Positions 1-7,730 of a stretch of DNA of 39,190 nucleotides are shown piece after piece. The position numbers and the translations under genes are program-made. Each line of letters opens with the position of its first letter. The first letter of the stretch is position 1. The notes beneath the pieces are model-generated. The model was not told the DNA's origin. It did no database searches and worked only from the letters and a program-made list of their open reading frames with translations. Source of the stretch: an uncultured Prevotellaceae bacterium (GTDB lineage: Bacteria; Bacteroidota; Bacteroidia; Bacteroidales; Muribaculaceae); NCBI GenBank assembly GCA_900318535.1, contig ONKU01000020.1:1-39190 (forward strand). The letters run 5' to 3'.

Positions 1-2
1 AT

Positions 3-68
3 TTCAACAATGTCAAAGAGCTCAATGGTTCAAGTGAACCGAGTTTGTTTGAAAATTTTATTTATTAA
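3..68 (+). CDS. Possible 3' end of a transposase-like ORF (partial)
   Basis: Frame 3 is open from the window edge to a TAA at 66-68. It encodes about 21 residues ending in EPSLFENFIY. A short acidic tail of the form ELxxxxEPSLFxxF resembles the C-terminus of some Bacteroidales IS4-type transposases, as I remember them. The peptide is too short to prove this. Frame 1 is also open to 165 but has no protein-like character. The upstream sequence is needed to settle what this is. Confidence 0.3.
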   Translation, partial: FNNVKELNGSSEPSLFENFIY

Positions 69-70
69 CC

Positions 71-90
71 GTCCACAATTTTTAGTGGAC
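71..90. other. Small perfect hairpin after the partial ORF
   Basis: GTCCAC (71-76) and GTGGAC (85-90) form a perfect 6-bp stem with an 8-nt AT-rich loop, 3 nt after the TAA of the partial ORF. It could be a terminator without a U-tract. It could also be part of an insertion-sequence end if the partial ORF is a transposase. Confidence 0.4.
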
Positions 91-159
91 AGCAATGAAT
101 GGGTGATGGATATTAGGGCAAAGGGGCCTGTTTCAATAGGCGGGCAGGCCGACGGCCTT

Positions 160-388
160 GAATAAGAACAACCCCAGGGCGCACAGGCCGTAGGTCTGTG
201 TAGCCTGGGGAGTGAGCATGATAGTGTATGGGCCTCGAAGAGGGCCACTCACTGCAGCCATAAGTGGCCCCCTTCGGGGCCCGAGAGGGGATATAGCCTC
301 TATCACCAAGCCACGAGGACCTACGGCCCTCGCGCCATGGTGTTGGCTCAAGTCAAGACCTCCGGTCTGCATCTTCAACAGGCGTTAT
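160..388. other. GC-rich intergenic stretch with several hairpins
   Basis: I see no convincing gene here. The two short minus-strand ORFs have no coding character. Several strong stem-loops are present: CCCCAGG (172-178) with CCTGGGG (204-210), enclosing CACAG/CTGTG; GGGCCACT (242-249) with AGTGGCCC (263-270); and CCCC-TTC-GGGG around 270-280. GGCCGTAGGTC near 187 is also complementary to GACCTACGGCC near 318, so the ends of the region could pair. This could be a degenerate repeat element or a structured RNA. I cannot name a family. Confidence 0.45.
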
Positions 389-431
389 TAAAAAAAAGAG
401 CCAGGGACTCAACACAAAGAGTCTCTGGCTC
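389..431 (-). terminator. Intrinsic terminator of the first M16 peptidase gene
   Basis: A 13-bp stem, GAGCCAGGGACTC (398-410) with GAGTCTCTGGCTC (419-431), has one G-U-type mismatch and an 8-nt loop. On the minus strand it is followed by a run of eight T (390-397 read in reverse). It lies 21 bp past the stop codon of the minus-strand M16 gene. This is a textbook rho-independent terminator. Confidence 0.9.
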
Positions 432-452
432 GTGAATGAATGCGTCTTGTGA

Positions 453-3284
453 TTACTCGGCGGGGGTCATGACTACCTCAACCTTGTTGCCGGCGGCCAG
501 GATCTGGCGGGCAAAGGCGGCAATCGACTCGGGCGTCTGGGCCTTGACGATGTCGATATAGCCGGTGTGGGGATCGATGCCACGCTCCACATAGCGGTTG
601 AGTACCCACATCCAGTACCAGTTCTCCTTAATCTCGTTGTTGTAGTCCTTGATCAGGAGCTCCTTGAAGTCCTCGAGCGAGCTGGCGTCGATGTTCTTGC
701 AGGCGGCAACGAGCTCATCGTTCATGATTTGCAGGGCCAGGTCGGTGTACTCGGGCTTGACGGGGCAGTAGGCGTAGATGCAGCTGAAGGGGTTGTCACC
801 GTTCAAGGTTGACCAGCCGCTGGCGCTGGTGGAATAGGCGGCACCGGCATCCTCGCGAATCTTCTGCAGGTAAATCTTGTCCAGGGCGCGAGCCAGCAAG
901 TCGGCCTTGACATTGTTCTCCATGCTGTAGGGCGTGGTCTTGTCATACCAGTAGATGGTGGTGTAGGCCTTGGGGTCTTCCATCTTGCGGGTGAAGTGGT
1001 TGATGACCTGACCGACGGGGTAATTGTCGATGTTCACCCAGTTGGGCTTGGCACCCTTCTTACCAGGCAGGCTGGCAATGTACTGCTCGATGAGCGGGCG
1101 GATTACAGCCTCGTCAAACGAGCCGACGAAGTAGAACGTGTAGCTGCCGGCATTGGCGGTGACCTCTTTGGCCATCTGCAGAGTGCGGTCGTAGTCGAGC
1201 TGCTTGACCATCTCGGCAGTGAAGGGCCTGCTGCGCCAGTTGTGGCTGCCCAGGGTCAGGCTCAGCGAGTCGCTGAATGCAGTTTCGGGAACGAGGTCCC
1301 TGTTCTTGAGCATCATGTCGAGCTGGCTCATCAGGTTGTTGAACTTCTTCTCGTCCTTGCGGATATCGGTGAACATCAGGTAGTTGAGCTGGAACAAGGT
1401 CTCCAGGTCTTTGACGGTCGATGAACCGCTGACCCTGTTAAACTCACTGTTCATGCTCATGCTGCAGCTCACCTGTTTGCCGGCGAGGGCCTTCTCGAGC
1501 TCGGTGTTGTTGAACTCACCCAGGCCGCTCACTTCGACGACTGCATCAAAGAGTGAGAAGTTGGCCTGGTCTTTCTCGCCATAGATCGAGTTTCCGCCGC
1601 GCTGCAGCGCCGTCATTTGGATGTCGTCTTCCTTGAAGTCGGTCTTCTTGAGGATGACGCGTGCGCCATTGCTCAGTTCCAGTTCCTTGTAGCCGAACTG
1701 CTTGTTCTCGGTCTCCTTGACGATTTTACCCTTCTTGGGCAACTGGGCGATGAGGGGCTCCTGCTTCACGTTGTCCACATAGGCCTCGACGTTGGCGTTG
1801 AGGCCGGCATCGACGGCGGCCTTCATGGCTTCGGGCGTGGGATAAACGGCGCCTTCCTTATCCTGGTTGAAGTTCACGACGATCAAGTTCTTACCATCGG
1901 TGGTAATGATCTCGGGCAAAATAGAGTTGATGGCCTCGACGGGAATCATGGGCACGATCTGGTTCATGATCTCGTACTTCTGCTCAATCGAGGGGATGGG
2001 CTCGTTGTCGAGGTAATGGCTGCAGTACTCGCGGCCGTAGAGGTCGTTGTCCACCTTGTTGCGCTCGTTGTACTGGCTCTCCAGACCGCTCAGGTACTCT
2101 TCACGGGCACGGATATACTCGGTCTCGGTAAAGCCGTGTTTCACGACGCGCATCGCCTCGCTGACGATGTCCTGAGTAGCCTCCTCGGTCATGCCCTCCT
2201 TGGGGACAAAGACGAGGTTGAAGGCATCTTTGTTCTTGGACAGCAGGTAGCCGCCGTCATAGGCATATCCCATCAGGTAGGGACAGTCGGCATCCTGAGC
2301 CTTCTCGCTCAAGCGGCTGTTGAGCATACTGCCCATCATGCCGCGCATGTAATTGACGAGGAGGTAGCCGAGTGAGGTTTTCGCTTCCTTATCTACAGCA
2401 TCGTGCTTGAAGATAACCTGAGCGCTGTTGACCTGTTGCTCCTTGTCCTTGTCGACGACGATGATAGCCGTCTCGTTGTCGGGCACGGGCTCTTCAACCA
2501 CCTGTGCGGCGTTGGGGTCGAGTTTGCAGTCCTTGAAGAGTTCCTTAATCTGGGCCTCGATGTGGTCCACGTCCACGTCACCCACGATGACCAGGGCCTG
2601 GTTGTCGGGGCGATACCACTTGTGGTAGTAGTCGCGCAGCTCCTGGTAGGGGAAATTGTCCACCACGCTCATCAGACCGATGGGCATGCGCTTGCCGTAC
2701 TTCGAGCCGGGATACAGGGTCTCGAGGTTGTTCTCGAGCATGCGCATCTGCGCGCCGCGGCTCAGTCGCCACTCCTCGTGGATGACGCCGCGCTCCTTGT
2801 CGATCTCCTCGTCGGTGAGCAGCAGGCCGCCGCTCCAGTCCTTGAGGATGAGCAGACACGAGTCAAGCGCGCTCTGTCGCGTGCTGGGCACGTTGTTGAT
2901 GTTATAGACGGTCTCGGCAATGCTCGTGTAGGCATTCATGTCGCGGCCGAACTCCACACCCAGCGAGCGGGTGTAGTCGATAATGGTCTTGCCCTCGCCG
3001 TTGAAGTGCTCACTGCCGTTGAAGGCCATGTGCTCCAGGAAGTGGGCGAGACCGCGCTGGCTCTCCTCCTCCTGGATGGAGCCCACACGCTGAGCGATGT
3101 AGAAGTTCACGCGGTGCTCGGGATAGTTGTTGTGGCGGATGTAGTAGGTCAATCCGCAGTCCAGTTTGCCGATGCGCACGGCATCATCGATGGGGATGGG
3201 CGGCATTTCCTGCGCCATCATCACGTTGGTGCTGAATGCCATCAGCATCAGCAACATCAAGGCAAAGAATTTTTTCATGTACAT
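453..3284 (-). CDS. Secreted M16 (insulinase/pitrilysin) family zinc peptidase, copy 1
   Basis: A 943-residue protein. It begins with a signal peptide: KK, then a Leu/Met-rich core, with likely cleavage after MMA before QE near residue 25. The M16 inverted zinc motif HFLEH is at residues 81-85, where H81, H85 and E84 should bind zinc and activate water. The third zinc ligand is expected in ERGVIHEEW at 164-172 (E170 or E171). The length fits the two-lobe pitrilysin/PqqL-type M16 proteins, whose C-terminal lobe is normally inactive but shapes the chamber. Expected role: degradation of peptides in the periplasm. The substrate cannot be read from the sequence. A very similar gene lies directly upstream (3516-6347). 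This copy has its own promoter (3342-3372) and terminator (389-431), so the two are separate transcription units. MKKFF two codons in is an alternative start. Confidence 0.93.
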   Translation of the reverse strand: MYMKKFFALMLLMLMAFSTNVMMAQEMPPIPIDDAVRIGKLDCGLTYYIRHNNYPEHRVNFYIAQRVGSIQEEESQRGLAHFLEHMAFNGSEHFNGEGKTIIDYTRSLGVEFGRDMNAYTSIAETVYNINNVPSTRQSALDSCLLILKDWSGGLLLTDEEIDKERGVIHEEWRLSRGAQMRMLENNLETLYPGSKYGKRMPIGLMSVVDNFPYQELRDYYHKWYRPDNQALVIVGDVDVDHIEAQIKELFKDCKLDPNAAQVVEEPVPDNETAIIVVDKDKEQQVNSAQVIFKHDAVDKEAKTSLGYLLVNYMRGMMGSMLNSRLSEKAQDADCPYLMGYAYDGGYLLSKNKDAFNLVFVPKEGMTEEATQDIVSEAMRVVKHGFTETEYIRAREEYLSGLESQYNERNKVDNDLYGREYCSHYLDNEPIPSIEQKYEIMNQIVPMIPVEAINSILPEIITTDGKNLIVVNFNQDKEGAVYPTPEAMKAAVDAGLNANVEAYVDNVKQEPLIAQLPKKGKIVKETENKQFGYKELELSNGARVILKKTDFKEDDIQMTALQRGGNSIYGEKDQANFSLFDAVVEVSGLGEFNNTELEKALAGKQVSCSMSMNSEFNRVSGSSTVKDLETLFQLNYLMFTDIRKDEKKFNNLMSQLDMMLKNRDLVPETAFSDSLSLTLGSHNWRSRPFTAEMVKQLDYDRTLQMAKEVTANAGSYTFYFVGSFDEAVIRPLIEQYIASLPGKKGAKPNWVNIDNYPVGQVINHFTRKMEDPKAYTTIYWYDKTTPYSMENNVKADLLARALDKIYLQKIREDAGAAYSTSASGWSTLNGDNPFSCIYAYCPVKPEYTDLALQIMNDELVAACKNIDASSLEDFKELLIKDYNNEIKENWYWMWVLNRYVERGIDPHTGYIDIVKAQTPESIAAFARQILAAGNKVEVVMTPAE

Positions 3285-3341
3285 ACTCGTTAGATTTTTA
3301 TAATTGATAATAATTAGTAATAATCAGAGCTGTTATTGCTG

Positions 3342-3372
3342 CAAATTTACAGCATATTATAGAAACTGTCAA
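3342..3372 (-). promoter_or_regulatory. Bacteroidota-type promoter of M16 copy 1
   Basis: On the minus strand, TAAATTTG (3342-3349) matches the -7 consensus TAnnTTTG exactly. TTG (3370-3372) lies 20 nt upstream as a -33 element. It leaves a leader of about 50 nt before the ATG at 3284. Confidence 0.7.
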
Positions 3373-3443
3373 GATTTTTATCATGCAAAACCATTGCTTG
3401 ACTAAAATATATGCATTTTGGGGTATCTGAGGGCATAAAGTGA

Positions 3444-3479
3444 GGTGGCCGCCAGGATGAATTTCATCCGGCGGCCACC
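3444..3479 (-). terminator. Strong hairpin downstream of M16 copy 2
   Basis: GGTGGCCGCC (3444-3453) pairs with GGCGGCCACC (3470-3479). Inside it, GGATGA pairs with TCATCC around a 3-nt loop, giving about 16 bp in total. It sits 36 bp past the stop of the minus-strand M16 copy 2. The following U-tract is weak (ACTTTATG), so termination may be partial. Confidence 0.7.
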
Positions 3480-3515
3480 CGTTGAATAGTGACGGTAAAA
3501 TGAGTTACCGGTCGT

Positions 3516-6347
3516 TTACTTCTCGGGAGCCATCACGAGTTCAATCTTGTTGCCGGCGCTGTAGAGCTTGCGGGCAAACTCGGCGATAGTCTCGGGTGTC
3601 TGGGCCTTCACGATTTGTTCATAGCCGCTGATTTGGTCAGAACCGTACAAGAGATAATTCGAGAGAATACCCATCCAGAACCAGTTCTCCTTGATGTTGG
3701 TGTTGTAGTCCTTGAGCATGTTCTCCACGGCCTCGTTGAATGCGGTGGCATCGATGGTGGTGCCGGCATTAACCATTTCCTCGTTGAGGATGTCCAGTGC
3801 CATCTGCTCAAACTCGGGATTTACGGGGCACACAGCGAGTACCAGCGTCTGGGGCTTGCCGCCCGAGATACCTACTTGGCCCATGGCCTGGGTGGAGTAG
3901 GCTGCACCGGCATCCTCGCGGATCTTCTGCAGATAAACGCGACTCAGCACTTGACCTAGAATGTCGGCCTTGATTTCGTTCTCCAGGCTGTAGGGCAGAT
4001 TCCTGTCGTGCCAGATGACAACCTCATATTCCTTGGGCGACTCCATTTTCTTGGTGAAGTGGCAGATGGTCTGGCCATCGGGCATGTCGATATCGTTCAC
4101 CCAGATGGATTTCTTACCTTTCTTGGCGGGCAGGCTGGCGATGTACTGCTCGATGAAAGGACGGATAACGGCCTCGTCAAAGTTGCCGATGAAGGTAAAG
4201 GTATAGTTGGCGGCATTGGCGGTGCGCTCCTTGGCAATCTGCATGATGCGGTCCAGGTTGACAGCCTTCAGGTCATCGACATTGAAGGGTTTGGTGCGCC
4301 AGCTGCGGTTGGTCAAGATGTACTGCAGCGAGTCGCTCAGTGCGCTCTCGGGCATGAGGTCCTTGTTCTTGAGCTGGGTCTCGAGCAGGGTCATCGTCTG
4401 GTTGAACTTCTTCTCGTCCTTGGTCAGAGCGGTGAACTTGAGGTAGATCAACTGGAACATGGTCTCCAGATCCTTGACGGTACTGTTACCGCTCAGTTGG
4501 TCGGTAAACTGGTCGATGCTCAGGCCTACGTTAACCTGCTTGCCGGCAAGCGCCTTCTTGAGGTCGGAGTTGGAGAAGTTGCCCACACCGGTGAAGGAGT
4601 TGAGGTCATCAATCAGCTTCAGGTTGGCCCAGTCATTCTCGCCGTAGAGCGACTGACCGCCGCGCTGGAAGGCACTCATGCGGATTTCGTCCTGCTTGAA
4701 GTCGGTCTTCTTGAGGATGACGCGTGCGCCATTGCTCAGCTGCAGTTCCTTGTAACCCAGGGTAGTGTTCTCGGTCTCCTTGGTGATCTTGCCCTTCTTG
4801 GGCATCTTGGTCATCAGGGGCTCGTTGTTCACGTTATCGACATAGGGCTCGATGTTGGCGCTGGCGGCAGCCTCATAGGCGGCCTGCAGACCCTCGACGG
4901 TGGGATAAACGGCGCCGTCCTTCTCCTGGTTGAAGTTGGTGATGACGAGGTTCTTGCCGTCGGTGCTGATGAGCTCAGGCAGCAGACCGTTGATCATGTC
5001 AACCGTGATATTGGGAGCAATCATGCCCATGATCTGGTAGAGCATCTCCACCGAGGGGATGGGCTCGCCGTCCAAGTAGTTGCTGCAGTACTGGCGGCCG
5101 TAGCTCTCGTTGCTGATCTTGTCGCGGTTGTTATAGCGCTTCTCGAGTTGGCTCATGGCCTCGTCGCGGGCGCGGTCATACTCGCTGGCGGTGAAACCGT
5201 GCTGGGCGGCACGCATCACCTCGATGATGACGGCCTGAGCAGCGGCTTCGGTCTGGCCCTCCTTGGGCATCACGTCCACAGTAAAGGCATCCTTGGAGTT
5301 GGCGAGGATATATTCGCCATCATAGCAGTAGGCGTTGGTGAAGGGGCAGTCGGGCTCCTGAGCCATGTCGCTCAGGCGCTGGTTGAGCATGTCGGTGGTC
5401 AGGTCGGTGAAGAAGTCCAGGATCAGGTAATCCATGTTGGCCTTGTCCTCCTTGGGCACGGCATCATGCTTGAACATGATGCTCACGTCGCTGTACTGCT
5501 GCTCCTTGTCCTTGTCAACGACGATGATGGGCTTGTCGTTGTCGGGCACGGGCTCCAAGGTCACTTGGGCGGCATTGGGGTCGAGGGTGTAACCGGCGTA
5601 CATCTCCTTGATCTTGGCCTCGATGTGGTCCACATCCACGTCACCCACGATAACCAGGGCCTGGTTGTCGGGACGATACCACTTGTGGTAGTAGTCGCGC
5701 AGGTCCTTGTAGGGGAAATTGTCCACCACGCTCATCAGACCGATGGGCAGGCGCTTGCCGAACTTCGAGTCGGGGAACAGGGTCTCCAGCTGGCGCTCGA
5801 GCATGCGCATCTGTGCGCTCTGGCCCAGACGCCACTCCTCGTGGATGACGCCGCGCTCCTTGTCGATCTCCTCGTCGGTGAGCAGCAGACCGGTGCTCCA
5901 GTCCTTGAGGATGAGCAGACACGAGTCGATGGCGCTCTGGCGGGTGCTGGGCACGTCGTTGATGTTATAGACGGTCTCGGCAATGCTGGTGTAGGCATTG
6001 AGGTCGCCACCGAAGTTCACACCCAGCGAGCGGGTGTAGTCGATGATACCCTTGCCCTCGCCGTTGAAGTGCTCACTGCCATTGAAGGCCATGTGCTCCA
6101 GGAAGTGGGCGAGACCGCGCTGGCTCTCCTCCTCCTGGATGGAGCCCACACGCTGGGCGATGTAGAAGTTCACGCGATTCTCGGGGTAATCGTTGTGGCG
6201 GATGTAGTAGGTCAATCCGCAGTCCAGTTTACCGATGCGCACAGCATCGTCCACGGGGATGGGCGGCATTTCCTGTGCCATCATCACGTTGGCGCTGAAT
6301 ACCATGAGCATCAGCAGCAACATCGAAAATAATTTCTTCATGTTCAT
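3516..6347 (-). CDS. Secreted M16 (insulinase/pitrilysin) family zinc peptidase, copy 2
   Basis: A 943-residue paralogue of the downstream M16 gene. The open frame extends up to 6446, but a perfect promoter (-7 at 6400-6407) lies inside that extension. Only the ATG at 6347 (MNMKKLF) or 6341 gives a proper signal peptide, so I start at 6347. Signal peptide cleavage is predicted after MMA near residue 25. The zinc motif HFLEH is at residues 81-85 and the downstream ERGVIHEEW at 164-172, the same positions as in copy 1. The first 200 or so residues are nearly the same in the two copies. The C-terminal lobes differ much more. The two proteins may have different substrates, or they may act as an active/partner pair as some M16 proteins do, but both keep the full zinc site, so both should be active. 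Confidence 0.93.
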   Translation of the reverse strand: MNMKKLFSMLLLMLMVFSANVMMAQEMPPIPVDDAVRIGKLDCGLTYYIRHNDYPENRVNFYIAQRVGSIQEEESQRGLAHFLEHMAFNGSEHFNGEGKGIIDYTRSLGVNFGGDLNAYTSIAETVYNINDVPSTRQSAIDSCLLILKDWSTGLLLTDEEIDKERGVIHEEWRLGQSAQMRMLERQLETLFPDSKFGKRLPIGLMSVVDNFPYKDLRDYYHKWYRPDNQALVIVGDVDVDHIEAKIKEMYAGYTLDPNAAQVTLEPVPDNDKPIIVVDKDKEQQYSDVSIMFKHDAVPKEDKANMDYLILDFFTDLTTDMLNQRLSDMAQEPDCPFTNAYCYDGEYILANSKDAFTVDVMPKEGQTEAAAQAVIIEVMRAAQHGFTASEYDRARDEAMSQLEKRYNNRDKISNESYGRQYCSNYLDGEPIPSVEMLYQIMGMIAPNITVDMINGLLPELISTDGKNLVITNFNQEKDGAVYPTVEGLQAAYEAAASANIEPYVDNVNNEPLMTKMPKKGKITKETENTTLGYKELQLSNGARVILKKTDFKQDEIRMSAFQRGGQSLYGENDWANLKLIDDLNSFTGVGNFSNSDLKKALAGKQVNVGLSIDQFTDQLSGNSTVKDLETMFQLIYLKFTALTKDEKKFNQTMTLLETQLKNKDLMPESALSDSLQYILTNRSWRTKPFNVDDLKAVNLDRIMQIAKERTANAANYTFTFIGNFDEAVIRPFIEQYIASLPAKKGKKSIWVNDIDMPDGQTICHFTKKMESPKEYEVVIWHDRNLPYSLENEIKADILGQVLSRVYLQKIREDAGAAYSTQAMGQVGISGGKPQTLVLAVCPVNPEFEQMALDILNEEMVNAGTTIDATAFNEAVENMLKDYNTNIKENWFWMGILSNYLLYGSDQISGYEQIVKAQTPETIAEFARKLYSAGNKIELVMAPEK

Positions 6348-6399
6348 CTTACTTTTTATAAATGATTGATAGATATAATTGTTGTTGTTTTTGCGGTTG

Positions 6400-6430
6400 C
6401 AAATGTATAGCATCCTGAACGATTGGCAAA
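6400..6430 (-). promoter_or_regulatory. Bacteroidota-type promoter of M16 copy 2
   Basis: On the minus strand, -33 TTTG (6427-6430) and -7 TACATTTG (6400-6407) are both exact consensus, spaced by 19 nt. The promoter decides the start codon of the M16 gene: an ATG at 6446 would lie upstream of transcription start. Confidence 0.85.
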
Positions 6431-6489
6431 CGATTTTGCCGCTCAAAATGGGACAAATGCCTCAATTTATATGCTTTTCAGCCAAATAA

Positions 6490-6909
6490 TTAGTCAGCTG
6501 ACTGCTCTTTTCGAGTTCGGTTCAGGGAAGTAATGCCGACGCCCAAGCAGCCACAAAGCATGTAAATGAACAGTCGGTTCAAACTCAGGCTTCCAAACAG
6601 TGTGACATCGCTGACAAAGGATGTTACCAAATGGCCAAGGAGAAACACGGCAACTAGGATTTTGTAAGATAGGAAGTCCTTGGCCGTTTTCTTGTCCCAA
6701 CGGTGCTTGCGGCCGATGAGAATTCCTAAAATCCAAATGTTGAAACCGCCCATGATGGTGCCGAAAAGCCAGTCTTTGGCATCAAGTTCAGGGAGGTTCC
6801 ACATGTTGGCAAAGCCACCAATCAGGACGATGAGGCCACCTATTGACATCATGATACCTAGAGCAATCAGCACAATGCTCAAGGTCTTATTTCTTTTTTC
6901 GTTTTCCAT
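6490..6909 (-). CDS. Small four-helix membrane protein of unknown function
   Basis: A 139-residue protein with four likely membrane segments, roughly at residues 10-32, 45-65, 82-102 and 110-128. The N-terminus is short and charged (MENEKRNK). A basic patch (GRKHRWDKK) lies between helices 2 and 3, and the tail ends RTRKEQSAD. The positive-inside rule places these basic parts in the cytoplasm. I do not recognise a family. It ends 142 bp upstream of M16 copy 2 on the same strand, and that gene has its own promoter. No exact TAnnTTTG box is visible upstream; a near-match lies around 6964. The base composition is less GC-rich than that of the M16 genes. Confidence 0.75.
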   Translation of the reverse strand: MENEKRNKTLSIVLIALGIMMSIGGLIVLIGGFANMWNLPELDAKDWLFGTIMGGFNIWILGILIGRKHRWDKKTAKDFLSYKILVAVFLLGHLVTSFVSDVTLFGSLSLNRLFIYMLCGCLGVGITSLNRTRKEQSAD

Positions 6910-6979
6910 AACTCGTGATGTTTTTTTTCAATTGTTTTCATCCTTTAGACGCATCCACTGTCCCAAAAACTACACAGAT

Positions 6980-7066
6980 CTATATTTTTTGGCTAAAAAC
7001 GTCCGGAGCAGCTGTTTCGAGCCGCCCCAGGAGGTCTTGGAGAATCAGGGTTTTACTGGCATTCAT
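6980..7066 (-). CDS. Micro-ORF, 28 residues, second of a tandem pair
   Basis: A minus-strand ATG at 7066 opens a 28-codon frame ending in TAG at 6980-6982. The product starts MNASKTLILQDLLGRLE and ends VFSQKI. It is mostly helical and amphipathic, with no membrane segment. It begins 12 nt after the stop of the upstream 31-residue ORF, as expected for a co-transcribed pair. Codon usage is only mildly like that of neighbouring genes. No family is recognised, and chance opening cannot be excluded at this length. Confidence 0.35.
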   Translation of the reverse strand: MNASKTLILQDLLGRLETAAPDVFSQKI

Positions 7067-7078
7067 CTTGAAGGCGTC

Positions 7079-7174
7079 TCACTTGGTGACGTGTGACAGG
7101 ATGATGCTGGTGATGAACGAGACGATGGCGATGGCCACTGCGGTGGCGGTTGCTACAAATGCTTTCTGTTCCAT
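7079..7174 (-). CDS. Micro-ORF, 31-residue single-pass membrane peptide
   Basis: A minus-strand ATG at 7174 opens a 31-codon frame ending in TGA at 7079-7081. The product is MEQKAF, then a hydrophobic Ala/Val/Ile helix of about 20 residues, then a tail ending SHVTK. Nearly every codon ends in G or C (GCC, ATC, GTC, ACC, CTG), as in real genes of this genome and unlike the AT-rich intergenic DNA. It resembles the tiny membrane peptides often missed in Bacteroidales annotation. It does not match the smalltalk peptide as I know it. A second micro-ORF follows 12 nt downstream. A palindromic repeat (7194-7344) ends 20 bp upstream and may supply the promoter. Confidence 0.5.
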   Translation of the reverse strand: MEQKAFVATATAVAIAIVSFITSIILSHVTK

Positions 7175-7193
7175 AATTGTTCTATTCTTTTAA

Positions 7194-7344
7194 AAACTAC
7201 GAATTACACGAGTGGCGCTAATGATCATCTCGGTATTGTTGATTTATTAGTTTAATTCGTGTAATCCGTAGTTCAGTTATTAGTCAAATTCGTTTACAAT
7301 TGGATGCGGATGCTAATTAGTTTAATTAGCGTAATTCGTAGTTT
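7194..7344. repeat. Gene-less copy of the dispersed palindromic repeat
   Basis: The left end AAACTACGAATTACACGA (7194-7211) and the right end GCGTAATTCGTAGTTT (7329-7344) are inverted copies of each other. An internal inverted copy, TCGTGTAATCCGTAGTT, lies at 7257-7273. The right part (7281-7344) is almost the same as 33881-33943, including the shared core ATGCGGATGC (7304-7313). The unit fills the gap between the micro-ORFs and the GntR gene. It appears to be a non-coding relative of the GxxExxY-bearing element at 33392-33943. Confidence 0.8.
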
Positions 7345-7351
7345 AATTGGG

Positions 7352-7714
7352 TTACTTGTTGAGATAGTTCTGGTAGAGTCCCTGGAGCTCGGCGGGGGTG
7401 ATGCCCACGGCCTTGAGCTGGCCCAGGAAGTAGTCCATTTCGCCCTGCATGAGCTGGTCACGTCGCGTGGCGACAATCTTCTCCTGTGCGTCGGGGCTCA
7501 CGAAGTAGCCCAGTCCGCGCTTGGTGTAGATGACCCCGTTCTGCTGCAGGTGGTCGTAGGTGCGCGCCACGGTGTTGGCGTTGACCTCGATCTCGGCGGC
7601 GAGTTCACGCACGCTCGGCACTTTTCCTTCGGGAGTCAGGGCTCCTGAGAGGATCTGGTCCCCGATGCGGTCTGCAATCTGCAGATAAATCGCTTTATTA
7701 TCCTTGAAATTCAT
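7352..7714 (-). CDS. GntR-family regulator, short YtrA type
   Basis: A 120-residue protein. Residues about 8-75 form a GntR winged helix (YLQIADRIGDQILSG; PSVRELAAEIEVNANTVART; GVIYTKRGLGYFV). Only about 45 residues follow, so there is no large effector domain. This is the architecture of the YtrA subfamily, which represses ABC-transporter operons and is often released by cell-envelope stress or antibiotics. It is the last gene of an ATPase-permease-regulator operon, 16 bp after the permease. In many YtrA loci the regulator comes first. Likely autoregulation: a perfect palindrome (9503-9526) with AGTGTA/TACACT half-sites overlaps the operon's transcription start. The inducer is unknown. Confidence 0.9.
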   Translation of the reverse strand: MNFKDNKAIYLQIADRIGDQILSGALTPEGKVPSVRELAAEIEVNANTVARTYDHLQQNGVIYTKRGLGYFVSPDAQEKIVATRRDQLMQGEMDYFLGQLKAVGITPAELQGLYQNYLNK

Positions 7715-7730
7715 AATACTTTCCTATTTA

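Noticed and set aside
30-378. Two short minus-strand ORFs (30-248 and 133-378)
   Set aside because: They lie in hairpin-rich DNA, and their composition (Pro, Arg, Gly, Ser) reflects base content only. No credible start or homology pattern.
4008-6332. A 774-codon open frame on the plus strand opposite M16 copy 2
   Set aside because: It is the antisense shadow of the M16 gene: composition is dominated by Val, Leu, His and Gly, with no domain or signal, and the same effect appears opposite M16 copy 1 (2403-3293) and glgB (27637-28788).
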